A DNA stretch of 64,000 nt from Amycolatopsis echigonensis (GCF_014174495.1 NZ_JACJHR010000003.1:62001-126000), one strand, 5' to 3'; positions 53,281 through 62,206 are shown, numbered from the stretch's first letter. A program made the numbers and translations. The notes: generated by a model not told the origin, from the letters alone.

Positions 53281-53311
53281 GCGCGGCGAGACGGCCTTCG
53301 CCCCGCCGCGC
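53281..53311 (-). terminator. Weak hairpin after the helicase gene
   Basis: Eight-base stem gcgcggcg (53281-53288) with cgccgcgc (53304-53311), 12 bases past the helicase stop on the minus strand, followed ~17 bases later by ctccttttcc. A possible terminator. The other 300 or so bases up to xylF hold the operator and no gene. Confidence 0.35.
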
Positions 53312-53322
53312 GGCCCGGAGAA

Positions 53323-55080
53323 CTACCAGGAGCGCAGCGTGACGATCCGCTCTTCCAGCTGCTCCACTGTCGCCATCGCGGTGGGCGGGCCGCCGCACTG
53401 GCGGCGCAGCTCGTTGTGGATCGCGCCGTGCGGTTTCTTCGTGCGGTGGTGGTACACGCCGACCAGCGCGTTGAGTTCCTTGCGCAGCGCGCCGAGCCGT
53501 TCGCTCACCGACTGCGGCCGGGGCGCCGGGGCGGCCTGCTCCTCGGCCTTCGGCTTGCGCCGCTTCTCGTCCGAGATCTGCGCTTCCTGCCGCTTGCGCA
53601 GCAGCGCGCGGACCTGGTCCGGCTCCAGGAGGCCGGGGAGGCCGAGGTACTCCTGCTCCTCGTCGGAGCCGGAGAAGACCGCGGTGCCGAACGAGTTGCC
53701 GTCGTAGATGACCTGGTCGAGCTCGGCCGAGGCGTGCAGCGAGGTGAACGCCTTCTCCTCCTCGCCCGGTTCGTCCTCGGTGCGGTTGGCCTGGGCGAGC
53801 AGTTCGTCGTCCCAGCCTTCCTTCTCCCGGTGCGGTTTGCCGAGCACGTGGTCGCGCTGCGCTTCCAGCTCGCTGGCCAGCTCCAGCAGCACAGGCACGC
53901 TCGGCAGGAAGATGCTCGCCGTCTCGCCCTTTTTCCGGGCCCGCACGTAGCGGCCGATGGCCTGGGCGAAGAACAGCGGGGTGGACGCACTCGTCGCGTA
54001 CACGCCGACGGCCAGCCGGGGGACGTCGACGCCTTCCGACACCATCCGGACCGCGACGATCCAGCGTTCCGTGGTCTCGGAGAACTCCTTGATCCGCCCG
54101 GACGCCTTCGGGTCGTCGGACAGCACCAGCGTCGGCGTTTCGCCGCAGATCCGCTCCAGGATCTTGGCGTAGGCGCGCGCGGTGTCCTGGTCGGTGGCGA
54201 TCACCAGGCCGCCCGCGTCCGGGATGCCCTGGCGCACCTGGCTGAGCCGGGTGTCGGCGGCCTGCAGCACCGCCGGGATCCACTCGCCCGCCGGATCGAG
54301 CGCGGTGCGCCAGGCCCGCGCGTTCTGCTCCGCGGTGAGCGGTTCGCCCAGCCGCGCGGTGAACTCCTCGCCCGCGCTGGTCCGCCACGACGCCTCGCCG
54401 GAGTAGGCGAGGAAGACGACCGGCCGGACCACGCCGTCGGCGAGGGCGTCGGCGTAGCCGTAGGAATGGTCTGCCTTGCTGCGCTGGAACCCGCCCGCGT
54501 CCGGTTCGTAGGTGACGAACGGGATCGGCGAGTCGTCGCTGCGGAACGGGGTCCCGGTGAGCGCGAGGCGGCGCACCGCGGGCGTGAACGCCTCGCTGGT
54601 CGCATCGCCCCAGGACTTCGCGTCGCCCGCGTGGTGGATCTCGTCGAGGATCACCAGGGTCTTGCGGTTCTCCGTGCGCACCCGGTGCAGCGTGGGGTGC
54701 GCGGCGACCTGCGCGTAGGTGACCGCGACGCCGCGGTAGTCCGACGACGTGACGCCGGTGGTGTTGCGGAAGTTCGAGTCGATCGGGATGCCCGCCGCCG
54801 CGGCCGAGGCCGCCCACTGGTGCTTCAGGTGCTCGGTCGGGGTGACGATCGTGACCGCCTCGACCGTGCGGTCCGAGAGCAGTTCGGCGGCGATCCGGAG
54901 GCCGAAGACGGTCTTGCCCGCGCCCGGCGTCGCGACCGCGAGGAAGTCCTTCGGCTTGCTCGACAGGTACTTCGTGAGCGCTCGGCGCTGCCAGGCGCGC
55001 AGCGGGCGCGCGGTGGAGTCCGTCGCTGCGGGCGGCGCCCCGAGGACCGGCTGGGTCGTCTCGGACAAAACTCGGTTCAC
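53323..55080 (-). CDS. XPB/Ssl2-type superfamily 2 DNA helicase
   Basis: 585 residues. Helicase motifs: Q-like PLRAWQRRAL, Walker A ATPGAGKT, Ia TPTEHLKHQW, II LVILDEIHHAGD, III ALTGTPFRSDD, V MVSEGVDVPRLAVGVYAT and VI FAQAIGRYVRA. A C-terminal charged region (DEKRRKPKAEEQA) and a helical tail follow. GTG 55080 is preceded closely by gaggagg; GTG 55128 is an alternative. ATP-dependent DNA unwinding, probably repair or recombination; actinobacterial members are little studied. DUF3039 and YihY-type genes lie nearby. Confidence 0.88.
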   Translation of the reverse strand: MNRVLSETTQPVLGAPPAATDSTARPLRAWQRRALTKYLSSKPKDFLAVATPGAGKTVFGLRIAAELLSDRTVEAVTIVTPTEHLKHQWAASAAAAGIPIDSNFRNTTGVTSSDYRGVAVTYAQVAAHPTLHRVRTENRKTLVILDEIHHAGDAKSWGDATSEAFTPAVRRLALTGTPFRSDDSPIPFVTYEPDAGGFQRSKADHSYGYADALADGVVRPVVFLAYSGEASWRTSAGEEFTARLGEPLTAEQNARAWRTALDPAGEWIPAVLQAADTRLSQVRQGIPDAGGLVIATDQDTARAYAKILERICGETPTLVLSDDPKASGRIKEFSETTERWIVAVRMVSEGVDVPRLAVGVYATSASTPLFFAQAIGRYVRARKKGETASIFLPSVPVLLELASELEAQRDHVLGKPHREKEGWDDELLAQANRTEDEPGEEEKAFTSLHASAELDQVIYDGNSFGTAVFSGSDEEQEYLGLPGLLEPDQVRALLRKRQEAQISDEKRRKPKAEEQAAPAPRPQSVSERLGALRKELNALVGVYHHRTKKPHGAIHNELRRQCGGPPTAMATVEQLEERIVTLRSW

Positions 55081-55280
55081 CCCCTCCTCGGGCCGCTCAG
55101 CGCGGCCGTGACGTGCGAAAACCCCCACTGTGGCACCGGCTTCGCCGCCGGGCGCCGCGATGAGGGCACGTCGGCCAGCTTACCTTCCGAGTCCCCGGGC
55201 GCCCGCCACCGCCACGGGTGGTGTCGCCCGACACGCCCCCTCTCGGCGGGGGTGACGAGCCAAAACCGCGCGCATGGACC

Positions 55281-56543
55281 ATGCTGGAACACACCATGGG
55301 CGAGGTGACACCGGACGCCGGCGAGGCAGTGCCGAACGGCGAGGCAGTGCCGAAGAAGAGCGTGCCGGAGAAGACCGTGCCGGAGAAGACCGTGCGCAGG
55401 GGGCCGTGGCGGCTCCTCACCCGCACGCTCGCGAAAGCATGGGACGGCAACATCTTCTCGGAAGCCGCCGAGGCGGCCTTCTGGCAGACGCTGTCGCTGC
55501 CGCCGCTGCTGCTCGGGCTGCTGGGCAGCGTCGGGTTCATCGGCGAGTGGTTCGGCCAGAACGTGGTCACCGCCGTGCACGACCGGATCATCACCTTCAG
55601 CCACACCATTTTCAGCGCCAACGCGGTGCAGGAGATCATCGAACCGACGGTGAACAGCATCCTCACCGTCGGCAAGGGCGAGATCGTGTCGGTGGGCTTC
55701 GTCATCTCGCTGTGGGCGGGCTCGTCGGCGATGTCGTCGTTCGTCGACGCGATCACCGTCGCGCACGACCAGTACGGCGTCCGCAATGAGGTGTGGCAGC
55801 GGATTTTCGCCCTGCTGCTGTACCTGTGCGCGCTGATCGGGCTCGTGATCGGGCTGCCGCTGCTGGCGATCGGGCCGGATCTGCTGCCGGAGTTCTTCCC
55901 GGTCGACTGGCGTCCGACGGTCTCGTCGTGGGTCGGCGCGCTCTACTACCCGGTGCTGGGCGTGATGATCGCGCTCGCGCTGACGACGCTGTACAAGCTC
56001 GCGCTGCCGCGGCGGCTGCCCTGGCACCGCGGACTGCCGGGCGCGGTGCTGGCCGGCGTGGTGTTCCTCGTGTCGAGCATCGGGCTGCGGATCTACCTGA
56101 ACTGGATCACCAAAACCGGCTACACCTACGGCGCGCTGGCCGCGCCGATCGCGTTCCTGCTGCTGATGTTCTTCATCGGCCTCGCGGTGGTCGGCGGCGC
56201 GTATTTCAACAGCGCGATCCAGGAGCTGTGGCCGGCGAAGGCGACCCGGCGGCAGCGGCGCAAATGGCGGCGGCTGGAGATGGAGCGCGCGAACGAACGG
56301 ATGCGCGCCGAGGAGGGCCGCCGGCTGTGGGACCGCACGACGATGCCGTTGCGGCGGCCGAAACGGCACTCCGAGAACGACGCCGACGCCGACGCCGGCC
56401 CCGGCGAACAGAACGGCGCCGAGGCGAACCACACCGGAGCGGAGACCGTGCAGCTCGCGAGGCCGGAGCGTTCGGACGAACGCGCCGGTTCCGAGTCGTC
56501 TTCCGGCCCGGAACCGCGCCAGGGCCGTCCGAGGCAAGGCTGA
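55281..56543 (+). CDS. YihY/BrkB-family inner membrane protein
   Basis: 420 residues from ATG 55281; ATG 55296 and GTG 55218 are alternatives. A hydrophilic N-terminus holds short repeats (GEAVPNGEAVP, VPEKTVPEKTV), then a six-span core (AFWQTLSLPPLLLGLLGSVGF, LPLLAIGPDLLPEFFPVDW, YGALAAPIAFLLLMFFIGLAVVGGA). A long acidic, low-complexity tail of ~110 residues ends it. The family was once called ribonuclease BN; its real role is unclear. It is convergent with the secreted protein gene, separated by a single base. Confidence 0.85.
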   Translation: MLEHTMGEVTPDAGEAVPNGEAVPKKSVPEKTVPEKTVRRGPWRLLTRTLAKAWDGNIFSEAAEAAFWQTLSLPPLLLGLLGSVGFIGEWFGQNVVTAVHDRIITFSHTIFSANAVQEIIEPTVNSILTVGKGEIVSVGFVISLWAGSSAMSSFVDAITVAHDQYGVRNEVWQRIFALLLYLCALIGLVIGLPLLAIGPDLLPEFFPVDWRPTVSSWVGALYYPVLGVMIALALTTLYKLALPRRLPWHRGLPGAVLAGVVFLVSSIGLRIYLNWITKTGYTYGALAAPIAFLLLMFFIGLAVVGGAYFNSAIQELWPAKATRRQRRKWRRLEMERANERMRAEEGRRLWDRTTMPLRRPKRHSENDADADAGPGEQNGAEANHTGAETVQLARPERSDERAGSESSSGPEPRQGRPRQG

Positions 56544-56544
56544 C

Positions 56545-57393
56545 TCAGCCCTGGCGGAACCGCCACGTCTTGCTGTCGAAGGCGACGCAGACGCTCGGCG
56601 ACATCACGACCACGCGCAGGGTGCCGTCGCGCTCGTCGTAGTCGATGCCCTCGACCTCGAAGGTGCCGCTGCAGCCGCTTTCCAGCGGAAGCTGGCCGAG
56701 CGAGGTGACGTGCCCGGTGACGTCGGAGCCGGAGACCGCGCCGGAGAGATCGACCTGCAGCAACGGTTTGGTGGTGCCGAAGAGGCTGCCGTCCGGGTCA
56801 TCGGACGAGCACATGAGCCGGGTGGCGGAGACGAAATCGCAGCCCTGGACGTCGCGGACCGGGTGGTCGAGCCGGATCGCCGACGCGTACGGCAGGTTCT
56901 GGCCCGGATCGGTGGCCGCGACGCCGGGCATCGGGTAGACGAGCAGGCGGTCCATGGTGCCCCATTCGCCGGACACCAGCCAGCGCGCGTCGGGCGACAC
57001 CGCGGCGAACGAATTGTTGTTGGCCTCCCACGATTCCAGCGCGTGCTGGTAGTCGGCGCGGGAGCCGTCCGGGGCCTCGACGCGGAAGAGTTTCGCGCCG
57101 CGGTCGTCCCGCTGGTAGGGCTCGACATACCAGCCCTTCGCGGACCCCGGGTCGCCGATGTGGTTCCAGCCCTTGGCGGCCAGACCCGGGTCGATCGTGC
57201 CGATGCCGGTGTAGCGGATGCTGGTGCCCGACGGGCGTTCGACGGTGGCGAGGCCCTGGCTCTCGTCGAGCGGACGGGCCCGGTCGGAGCCGACGGTGGT
57301 CCATCCGGTCACCGCGTCCGCGGCGCCCGCCGCGACGGCGCTGAAGGCGGACAGCAGGACGACGAGGGAAAGCACGATCCCGGTTGCGCGCAT
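56545..57393 (-). CDS. Secreted protein of unknown function
   Basis: 282 residues with a Sec signal peptide (hydrophobic core IVLSLVVLLSAFSAVAAG, cleavage near AGA-ADA). The mature part is beta-rich with repeated short strands (GKTW-like FDSKTWRF, ARWLVSGEWGTMDRLLVYPMP) and two likely disulfide pairs (GCDFVSATRLMC, ESGCSG), suggestive of a beta-propeller-like fold. ATG 57393 has ggag upstream. No family recognised. Confidence 0.7.
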   Translation of the reverse strand: MRATGIVLSLVVLLSAFSAVAAGAADAVTGWTTVGSDRARPLDESQGLATVERPSGTSIRYTGIGTIDPGLAAKGWNHIGDPGSAKGWYVEPYQRDDRGAKLFRVEAPDGSRADYQHALESWEANNNSFAAVSPDARWLVSGEWGTMDRLLVYPMPGVAATDPGQNLPYASAIRLDHPVRDVQGCDFVSATRLMCSSDDPDGSLFGTTKPLLQVDLSGAVSGSDVTGHVTSLGQLPLESGCSGTFEVEGIDYDERDGTLRVVVMSPSVCVAFDSKTWRFRQG

Positions 57394-57489
57394 GCGGGGA
57401 CACTCCTGCGGGGAGGCGACTGGCCGGACTGCAGGTCTACCAGTTCCTCCCCGGGTGCACAGCCACCGAGTGAAGGATTTTCACCTTTG

Positions 57490-57515
57490 TTCCCGCGCAC
57501 CGGGACACGCGGGAA
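57490..57515 (-). terminator. Hairpin after the DUF3039 gene
   Basis: Eight-base stem ttcccgcg (57490-57497) with cgcgggaa (57508-57515), six bases past the DUF3039 stop on the minus strand. No T tract follows, so terminator activity is only likely. Confidence 0.45.
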
Positions 57516-57521
57516 ACTCGC

Positions 57522-57764
57522 TCAGTCGTCGCCGCCGGGACGGAGGCCCTCGTAGATCTTCTTGCACTTGGGGCAGACGGGGGACCCCGGCTTGGGCGAC
57601 TTCGTGACCGGGAAGACCTCGCCGCAGAGCGCCACCACGTGCGTGCCCATGACCGCGCTTTCGGCGATCTTGTTCTTGCGCACGTAGTGGAACATCTTCG
57701 GCGAGTCGTCGTCGGTCGACTCGGTGCTGTCGGTCTCCGGCTTGGTCAGCGTTTCGGTGCTCAC
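57522..57764 (-). CDS. DUF3039 protein
   Basis: 80 residues: an acidic, Thr/Ser-rich N-terminus, then FHYVRKNKIAESAVMGTHVVALCGEVFPVTK (read in two parts, 24-40 and 41-54) and SPVCPKCKKIYEGL, with three Cys that could bind zinc. Recognised as DUF3039. GTG 57764 is favoured over an ATG 12 codons upstream because ggtggg precedes it. Function unknown; often found near an XPB-type helicase gene, as here. Confidence 0.82.
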   Translation of the reverse strand: MSTETLTKPETDSTESTDDDSPKMFHYVRKNKIAESAVMGTHVVALCGEVFPVTKSPKPGSPVCPKCKKIYEGLRPGGDD

Positions 57765-57848
57765 CCCACCATCATGCCTCAGCGCCGCGCCCGCGGTCAT
57801 GCCCGGATACGCTCGCCTGACCTGCCCAGGGAGCCCTCAGGAGCCCGG

Positions 57849-58505
57849 ATGCCGCACGAGTCCGCACCCCGGTGGCACACCTGCCTCGCCCGGCTCGGCG
57901 GCGACCACCACGTCGGCCAGGACGCCTGGGCCGACCTCGAAATGCGCTACCGCGAGCCGCACCGCCGCTACCACGACCTCGCCCACGCCTCCGCCGTCGC
58001 GCACGACGCCGAGCAACTCGCGGCCGACCTGCCCTTCCATGAACGCGCCGTCGTCGTACTTGCCGCGTGGGCACACGACGTCGTCTACGACGCCGTACCC
58101 GGCGAAGACGAACAGCGCAGCGCGGAATGGCTTCGCCGCTGGCTCACGCGCGCAGGGGTTGCCGACGCGCACATCGACCAGGCCGAAGCCCTCGTTCTCG
58201 CCACTGCCGCGCACGAAGCACCTGAAGGCGACTTCGCCGCAGCAGCACTCCTCGACGCCGACCTAGCCATCCTCGGCGCACCGCCCGCCGTGCACGCCGC
58301 GTACGTGGACAACGTGCGAGAGGAGTACGCGCGCTACCCCGACGACGCTTGGGCGACCGGCCGCGCCGCCGTTCTGGAAAACCTCCTCGCCCGGCCCGCG
58401 CTGTACCTCACCGAAAGCGCCCGCTCACGCTGGGAAGCCGCCGCGCGCCAGAACCTGCGGGCAGAGCTGACCCGATGCCGCATTGTGCTCGGCGATCGCA
58501 GATGA
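57849..58505 (+). CDS. HD-domain metal-dependent phosphohydrolase-like protein
   Basis: 218 residues, all helical. HD-superfamily metal motifs: RYHDLAHASAVAHDAEQ near 41-57 and AAWAHDVVYDAVPGEDEQRS near 72-91. It resembles the stand-alone predicted HD hydrolases (COG4339 type). ATG 57849 follows caggagcc. psuG starts nine bases downstream, so the three genes to 60295 may be one operon, making a nucleotide-related substrate plausible. Confidence 0.83.
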   Translation: MPHESAPRWHTCLARLGGDHHVGQDAWADLEMRYREPHRRYHDLAHASAVAHDAEQLAADLPFHERAVVVLAAWAHDVVYDAVPGEDEQRSAEWLRRWLTRAGVADAHIDQAEALVLATAAHEAPEGDFAAAALLDADLAILGAPPAVHAAYVDNVREEYARYPDDAWATGRAAVLENLLARPALYLTESARSRWEAAARQNLRAELTRCRIVLGDRR

Positions 58506-58514
58506 TGTCCGTTT

Positions 58515-59429
58515 GTGACCACCCAGACCACTCCCCTGTTCGTGCACGAGGAAGTCGCCTCGGCGTTGCGTGACGGCCACCCCGTCGTCGCCCTCGAGAG
58601 CACGATCCTTTCGCACGGCCTTCCGTACGGGCGGAACCTCGACGTCGGCCGCCGCGTCGAGCAAACCGTGCGGGACGGCGGCGCCGTACCGGCCACCATC
58701 GCCGTGCTGGACGGACGGCCAGTCATCGGCCTCTCCCCCGCCGAACTCGAGCGCGTCTGCGCCCCGGACGCGGGCCTGGACAAGCTGTCCCTGCGCGACC
58801 TCGGCCCCGCCGTCGGCCTGGGCCGCTCCGGTGCCACCACCGTCGCCGGCACCTCGGCACTCGCCGCGGCAGCCGGGATCGGCGTCTTCGCGACCGGCGG
58901 CCTCGGCGGCGTGCACCTGGGCGCGGCACAGAGCTGGGACGTCTCGGCAGACCTCGGCGTGCTCGCCAAGGTGCCGACCGTGGTCGTGTGCTCCGGCGTG
59001 AAGTCGGTGCTGGACATCGCCGCCACCCTGGAAGTGCTGGAAACGAACTCGGTGCCCGTCCTCGGTTACCGCACCGACGATTTCCCCGCGTTCTACCTCC
59101 GCTCCTCCGGCCACCCGGTCGGCTGGCGGGTCGAGGACGCGAAACAAGCCGCGGCGGTCATCTCCGCCCACCGCCGCTACGCGAATTCCGGTGTGCTGTT
59201 GACCAATCCGATCCCGGAAGAGTCCGAAATGGACCGTGCCCTGCACGACCGGCTGTTGCAAGAAGGCCTGGCGAAACTGGCCGACGCCGACGTGCACGGC
59301 GCGGACGTGACCCCGGTGCTGCTGGAGCACTTCCACAGCGCCAGCGAAGGCGTCAGCATCGACGCGAACGAAGCTTTGGTGCTCTCGAATGCCAAACTCG
59401 CGACCGAGGTAGCGGTGGCCCTGTCGTGA
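58515..59429 (+). CDS. psuG: Pseudouridine-5'-phosphate glycosidase
   Basis: 304 residues, family length. Cleaves the C-C glycosidic bond of pseudouridine 5'-phosphate to uracil and ribose 5-phosphate. Conserved segments: ALESTILSHGLPYGRNLDV, PATIAVLDGRPVIGLSPAEL, GATTVAGTSALAAAAGIGVFATGGLGGVH-type core (around 95-125) and SGVKSVLDIAATLEVLET. GTG 58515 start; the stop overlaps the kinase start (GTGA). With the kinase it makes a complete pseudouridine salvage/degradation route. Confidence 0.95.
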   Translation: MTTQTTPLFVHEEVASALRDGHPVVALESTILSHGLPYGRNLDVGRRVEQTVRDGGAVPATIAVLDGRPVIGLSPAELERVCAPDAGLDKLSLRDLGPAVGLGRSGATTVAGTSALAAAAGIGVFATGGLGGVHLGAAQSWDVSADLGVLAKVPTVVVCSGVKSVLDIAATLEVLETNSVPVLGYRTDDFPAFYLRSSGHPVGWRVEDAKQAAAVISAHRRYANSGVLLTNPIPEESEMDRALHDRLLQEGLAKLADADVHGADVTPVLLEHFHSASEGVSIDANEALVLSNAKLATEVAVALS

Positions 59430-60295
59430 CCGGAATCGTAGTAGTCGGCGACGCAGGCCTGGACGTCGTCGCCCGGCACGACCAACCCCTCCCCCACGGC
59501 GGCGACGCCCGAGCGGCAATCCGCTTCACCGGTGGCGGCGCCGGCGCGAACACCGCGTTGTGGCTCCGTTCCCTGGGCGCGGAAACGACCCTGATCGCCC
59601 GGATCGGCAACGACTCCGGAGGCCGCCTGATCCGGGCCGAACTGGAAGCCGCAGGGGTCCGCTGCGCCTTCGCGACCGACCCCGAGGCCGCGACCTGCTG
59701 TGTGGTCGTCCTCGTAGACGGCGAAGGCCAACGCAGCATGCTCGCCGACCGAGGCGCCAACAAGCGCTTCGCCCCCGAGGACGTCACCGCGGACGCCCTC
59801 ACCGGCTCCACCCACCTGCACCTGTCCGGCTACGTCCTGCTCGACCCGTCCTCGCGCCCCGCAGGTCTGGCCGCCCTGGCCGCCGCCAAAGAAGCGGGCC
59901 TGACCACTTCGGTGGATCCCCAAGCAGCCGCCCACATCCACGACCCGGCAGCCTTCCTGGACGACGTACGCGGCACCGACCTGCTCATGCCGAACACCGA
60001 AGAGTTAGTCGCCCTGACCGGCTCCGCAGACCCGTCCTCCGCCACAGAGCTACTGGACGCAGTCGGCGCGGTCGTGGTCACCGCTGGCCTAGCCGGAGCA
60101 AGCTGGATCGACGCGAACGGCGTCGCCTCAGCACCCGCAGTGGAAACGAACTGCGTCGACTCGACCGGCGCGGGCGACGCCTTCGACGCAGGCGTTCTCA
60201 CCACCTGGCTGGCCGGAAAGTCCACAGTGGACGTCCTACGCGCAGGCACCCGGCTAGGCGCACTGGCAGTAAGCCGCATCGGCCCCCAGCCCTAA
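59426..60295 (+). CDS. psuK: PfkB-family carbohydrate kinase, probable pseudouridine kinase
   Basis: 289 residues. PfkB signatures: GGGAGANTALWLRSLGAE near 38-55 and the C-terminal DSTGAGDAFDAGVLTTWLA with the catalytic Asp near 246. Lacks a recognisable nucleoside-specific signature, so the pseudouridine assignment rests on coupling to psuG (four-base overlap). Phosphorylates pseudouridine to the psuG substrate. An imperfect hairpin follows. Confidence 0.82.
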   Translation: MTGIVVVGDAGLDVVARHDQPLPHGGDARAAIRFTGGGAGANTALWLRSLGAETTLIARIGNDSGGRLIRAELEAAGVRCAFATDPEAATCCVVVLVDGEGQRSMLADRGANKRFAPEDVTADALTGSTHLHLSGYVLLDPSSRPAGLAALAAAKEAGLTTSVDPQAAAHIHDPAAFLDDVRGTDLLMPNTEELVALTGSADPSSATELLDAVGAVVVTAGLAGASWIDANGVASAPAVETNCVDSTGAGDAFDAGVLTTWLAGKSTVDVLRAGTRLGALAVSRIGPQP

Positions 60296-60297
60296 TT

Positions 60298-60348
60298 CCG
60301 TGAGGGGCCCCTTCAGGTACTTAGATTCCCTCAAGGAGCCCTTCACGG
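60298..60348 (+). terminator. Imperfect hairpin after psuGK
   Basis: Two 20-base arms (60298-60317 and 60329-60348) pair at 17 of 20 positions, loop of 11 bases. It starts just past the kinase stop. No U-tract follows, but the position between convergent genes fits a terminator. Confidence 0.55.
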
Positions 60349-60399
60349 ACCAACCGCCGCCGGCGCTCCCAGACCAGCCAAGCACCCACACCACCCCCC

Positions 60400-60549
60400 G
60401 CACCCCGATACGAAGCCAAACTGCGGACGGCGGGTGCTTGTCAAGGCATCTTTCCCGCCTTGACAAGCACCCGCCGTCCGTCAGCACAATGGGCTTCGGG
60501 GTGCCCCCACGCGACCACCCGGGCGCAATGTCGCCGCCAGGCGACGAGC
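60400..60549 (+). repeat. Dispersed palindromic repeat, copy 3
   Basis: Same orientation as copy 2. Perfect 24-base stem (60424-60447 with 60457-60480), loop atctttccc identical to copy 2. Outer inverted repeat gcaccccgatacgaagc (60400-60416) against gcttcggggtgc (60493-60504). The tcgccgccaggcga block occurs at 60531-60544. The outer stem bases differ from copies 1 and 2 with compensating changes. It lies between convergent psuK and the DUF3099 gene, 35 kb from copy 2. Confidence 0.9.
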
Positions 60550-60560
60550 AGCCCCGGGAC

Positions 60561-60917
60561 CTACCCGTCGATCACCCGATGCTTCCGCCCCTCAATCGCC
60601 CGAGCGTCCCGCGCATACCGATTGACCTTCTCCGACTTCCGAGGCGGCCGGTCGTTGGCGATCAGCACCGCGATCCACGGCAACGGCACCGAAATCACCA
60701 AGAACAAAATCGCCAGCCACCACGTGTGATACGTCAGCCCGGCCAGCACGAGGCAGGGAATCCGGCACACCATCATGATGACGTACTTCCGCTTCCGCGC
60801 CGCCAGCTGATCGTCCAGCGACGGCTCGGCCTCGGTGATCAGCACAGGCTCGGGGCGGGGATCGGCTCCGTGGGGTGCGTTCACAGCACCACCTCCGCGT
60901 TCCATCGTCTCACTCAC
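60561..60917 (-). CDS. DUF3099 small membrane protein
   Basis: 118 residues. Cytoplasmic N-terminus, basic AARKRKY, then two spans near 44-62 and 66-86 (YVIMMVCRIPCLVLAGLTYH, WWLAILFLVISVPLPWIAVL) and a charged C-terminus with NDRPPRKSEKVNRY. Fits DUF3099. ATG 60917 overlaps the M20 gene stop (ATGA), so it is co-translated. Function unknown. Confidence 0.82.
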   Translation of the reverse strand: MSETMERGGGAVNAPHGADPRPEPVLITEAEPSLDDQLAARKRKYVIMMVCRIPCLVLAGLTYHTWWLAILFLVISVPLPWIAVLIANDRPPRKSEKVNRYARDARAIEGRKHRVIDG

Positions 60918-62206
60918 CGCCCTTCCGCGACACCCGGGCGAGCGAACCGGGACAAAGCGGCGACGACCAGTGTCTCGACCCCGGTCCGCAGTGTCGGATG
61001 CAGCACCGGCGCGAACTTGGACGAGTGGTTCGACGGCACGTCGGTCTCGAACCGTCCCTCGGTCATCGCGGTGATCACCTGTTGCGCGTCGAAGCCACCG
61101 ACCAGCCAGAACACCGACGGTACGCCTGCCGCGCGGCCGAACTCGCTGAAGTCCTCGCTGCCCGTCACCAACGGCGCCGGCATCGTCGCCTCAGCACCGA
61201 AGTGTCCGCGGAACACCTCGGTCAACTCATCTGACGCGGCGGCGTCGTTCGCAGTGACCGGGTACGACGCGACGACCTCCACAGTCGGCGGCTGAGGCGC
61301 TCCCGCAGCAGCAGCTTCACCGTTCACGATCCGCTCGATCGCCTTGCGCAGCCGCACCAGCACCGCGTCGTCGAAGGCACGAGTATTCACCTCCAGCACC
61401 GCGTGGTCGGCGATCACGTTCGCCGCGGTCCCCACGTGCATCGAGCCGACAGTCACCACGGCAGGCTCAGTCGCAGCGGTCTCGCGCGACACGATCGTTT
61501 GCAGCTTGAGCACCACAGACGCGGCCAGCACCGCCGGGTCGACCGTGGTTTCCGGCCGCGAACCATGCCCGCCGCGGCCGTGCAGGGTGATCCGCAGCGT
61601 GTCGGTCGCGGCCATGATCACGCCGGGACGAGTCAGCACCCACCCAGCCGGACCAGGCACGATGTGCTGGCCGAAGACCACGTCGGGACGGCCGACCCGC
61701 TCGAAAAGACCGTCCCGGACCATCCCGGCAGCGCCGTCGCCGGCCTCTTCCCCGGGCTGGAACAGCGCGAGCAGCGTGCCGGACCACTCGTCCCGCGAAG
61801 CGGCGAGCAGATGCGCGGCCCCGGAGAGCCACGTCGCGTGCATGTCGTGCCCGCAAGCGTGCATCAACGGCACGTCGCGCCCCTCGGAGTCGACGCCGCG
61901 CGCAGTACTCGCGTACGAGAGCCCCGTCTGCTCCTCGACCGGCAACGCGTCGATGTCCGCACGAAGCAGCACAGTCGGTCCTTCGCCGTTGCGAAGCACG
62001 CCGACGACGCCGGTGCGACCGATGCCGGTGTGCACCTCGAAGCCGTCTTCAGTCAGCCGTCGGGCCAGCTCCGCTGCCGTACGGGTCTCAGTGAACGCCA
62101 GCTCAGGATGACGGTGCAGATCGACGTACAGCGCTTCAAGCTCCGGCAGTGCCGCTTCAAGCGGAGCCAGGACACGCTCGGTGGTCTCGGTGGTCACGAT
62201 GCTCAT
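60914..62206 (-). CDS. M20-family amidohydrolase
   Basis: 430 residues, zinc-type peptidase/amidohydrolase of the HipO/AbgA/IAA-amino-acid hydrolase branch. Motifs: LHRHPELAFTE, RADIDALPVEEQTG, the metal-binding HACGHDMHATWL, QPGEEAGDGA with the catalytic Glu, and the dimerisation domain GRGGHGSRPETTVDP. Hydrolyses an N-acyl amino acid or related amide; substrate unknown. ATG 62206 faces the methyltransferase start with only 19 bases between. Confidence 0.92.
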   Translation of the reverse strand: MSIVTTETTERVLAPLEAALPELEALYVDLHRHPELAFTETRTAAELARRLTEDGFEVHTGIGRTGVVGVLRNGEGPTVLLRADIDALPVEEQTGLSYASTARGVDSEGRDVPLMHACGHDMHATWLSGAAHLLAASRDEWSGTLLALFQPGEEAGDGAAGMVRDGLFERVGRPDVVFGQHIVPGPAGWVLTRPGVIMAATDTLRITLHGRGGHGSRPETTVDPAVLAASVVLKLQTIVSRETAATEPAVVTVGSMHVGTAANVIADHAVLEVNTRAFDDAVLVRLRKAIERIVNGEAAAAGAPQPPTVEVVASYPVTANDAAASDELTEVFRGHFGAEATMPAPLVTGSEDFSEFGRAAGVPSVFWLVGGFDAQQVITAMTEGRFETDVPSNHSSKFAPVLHPTLRTGVETLVVAALSRFARPGVAEGR

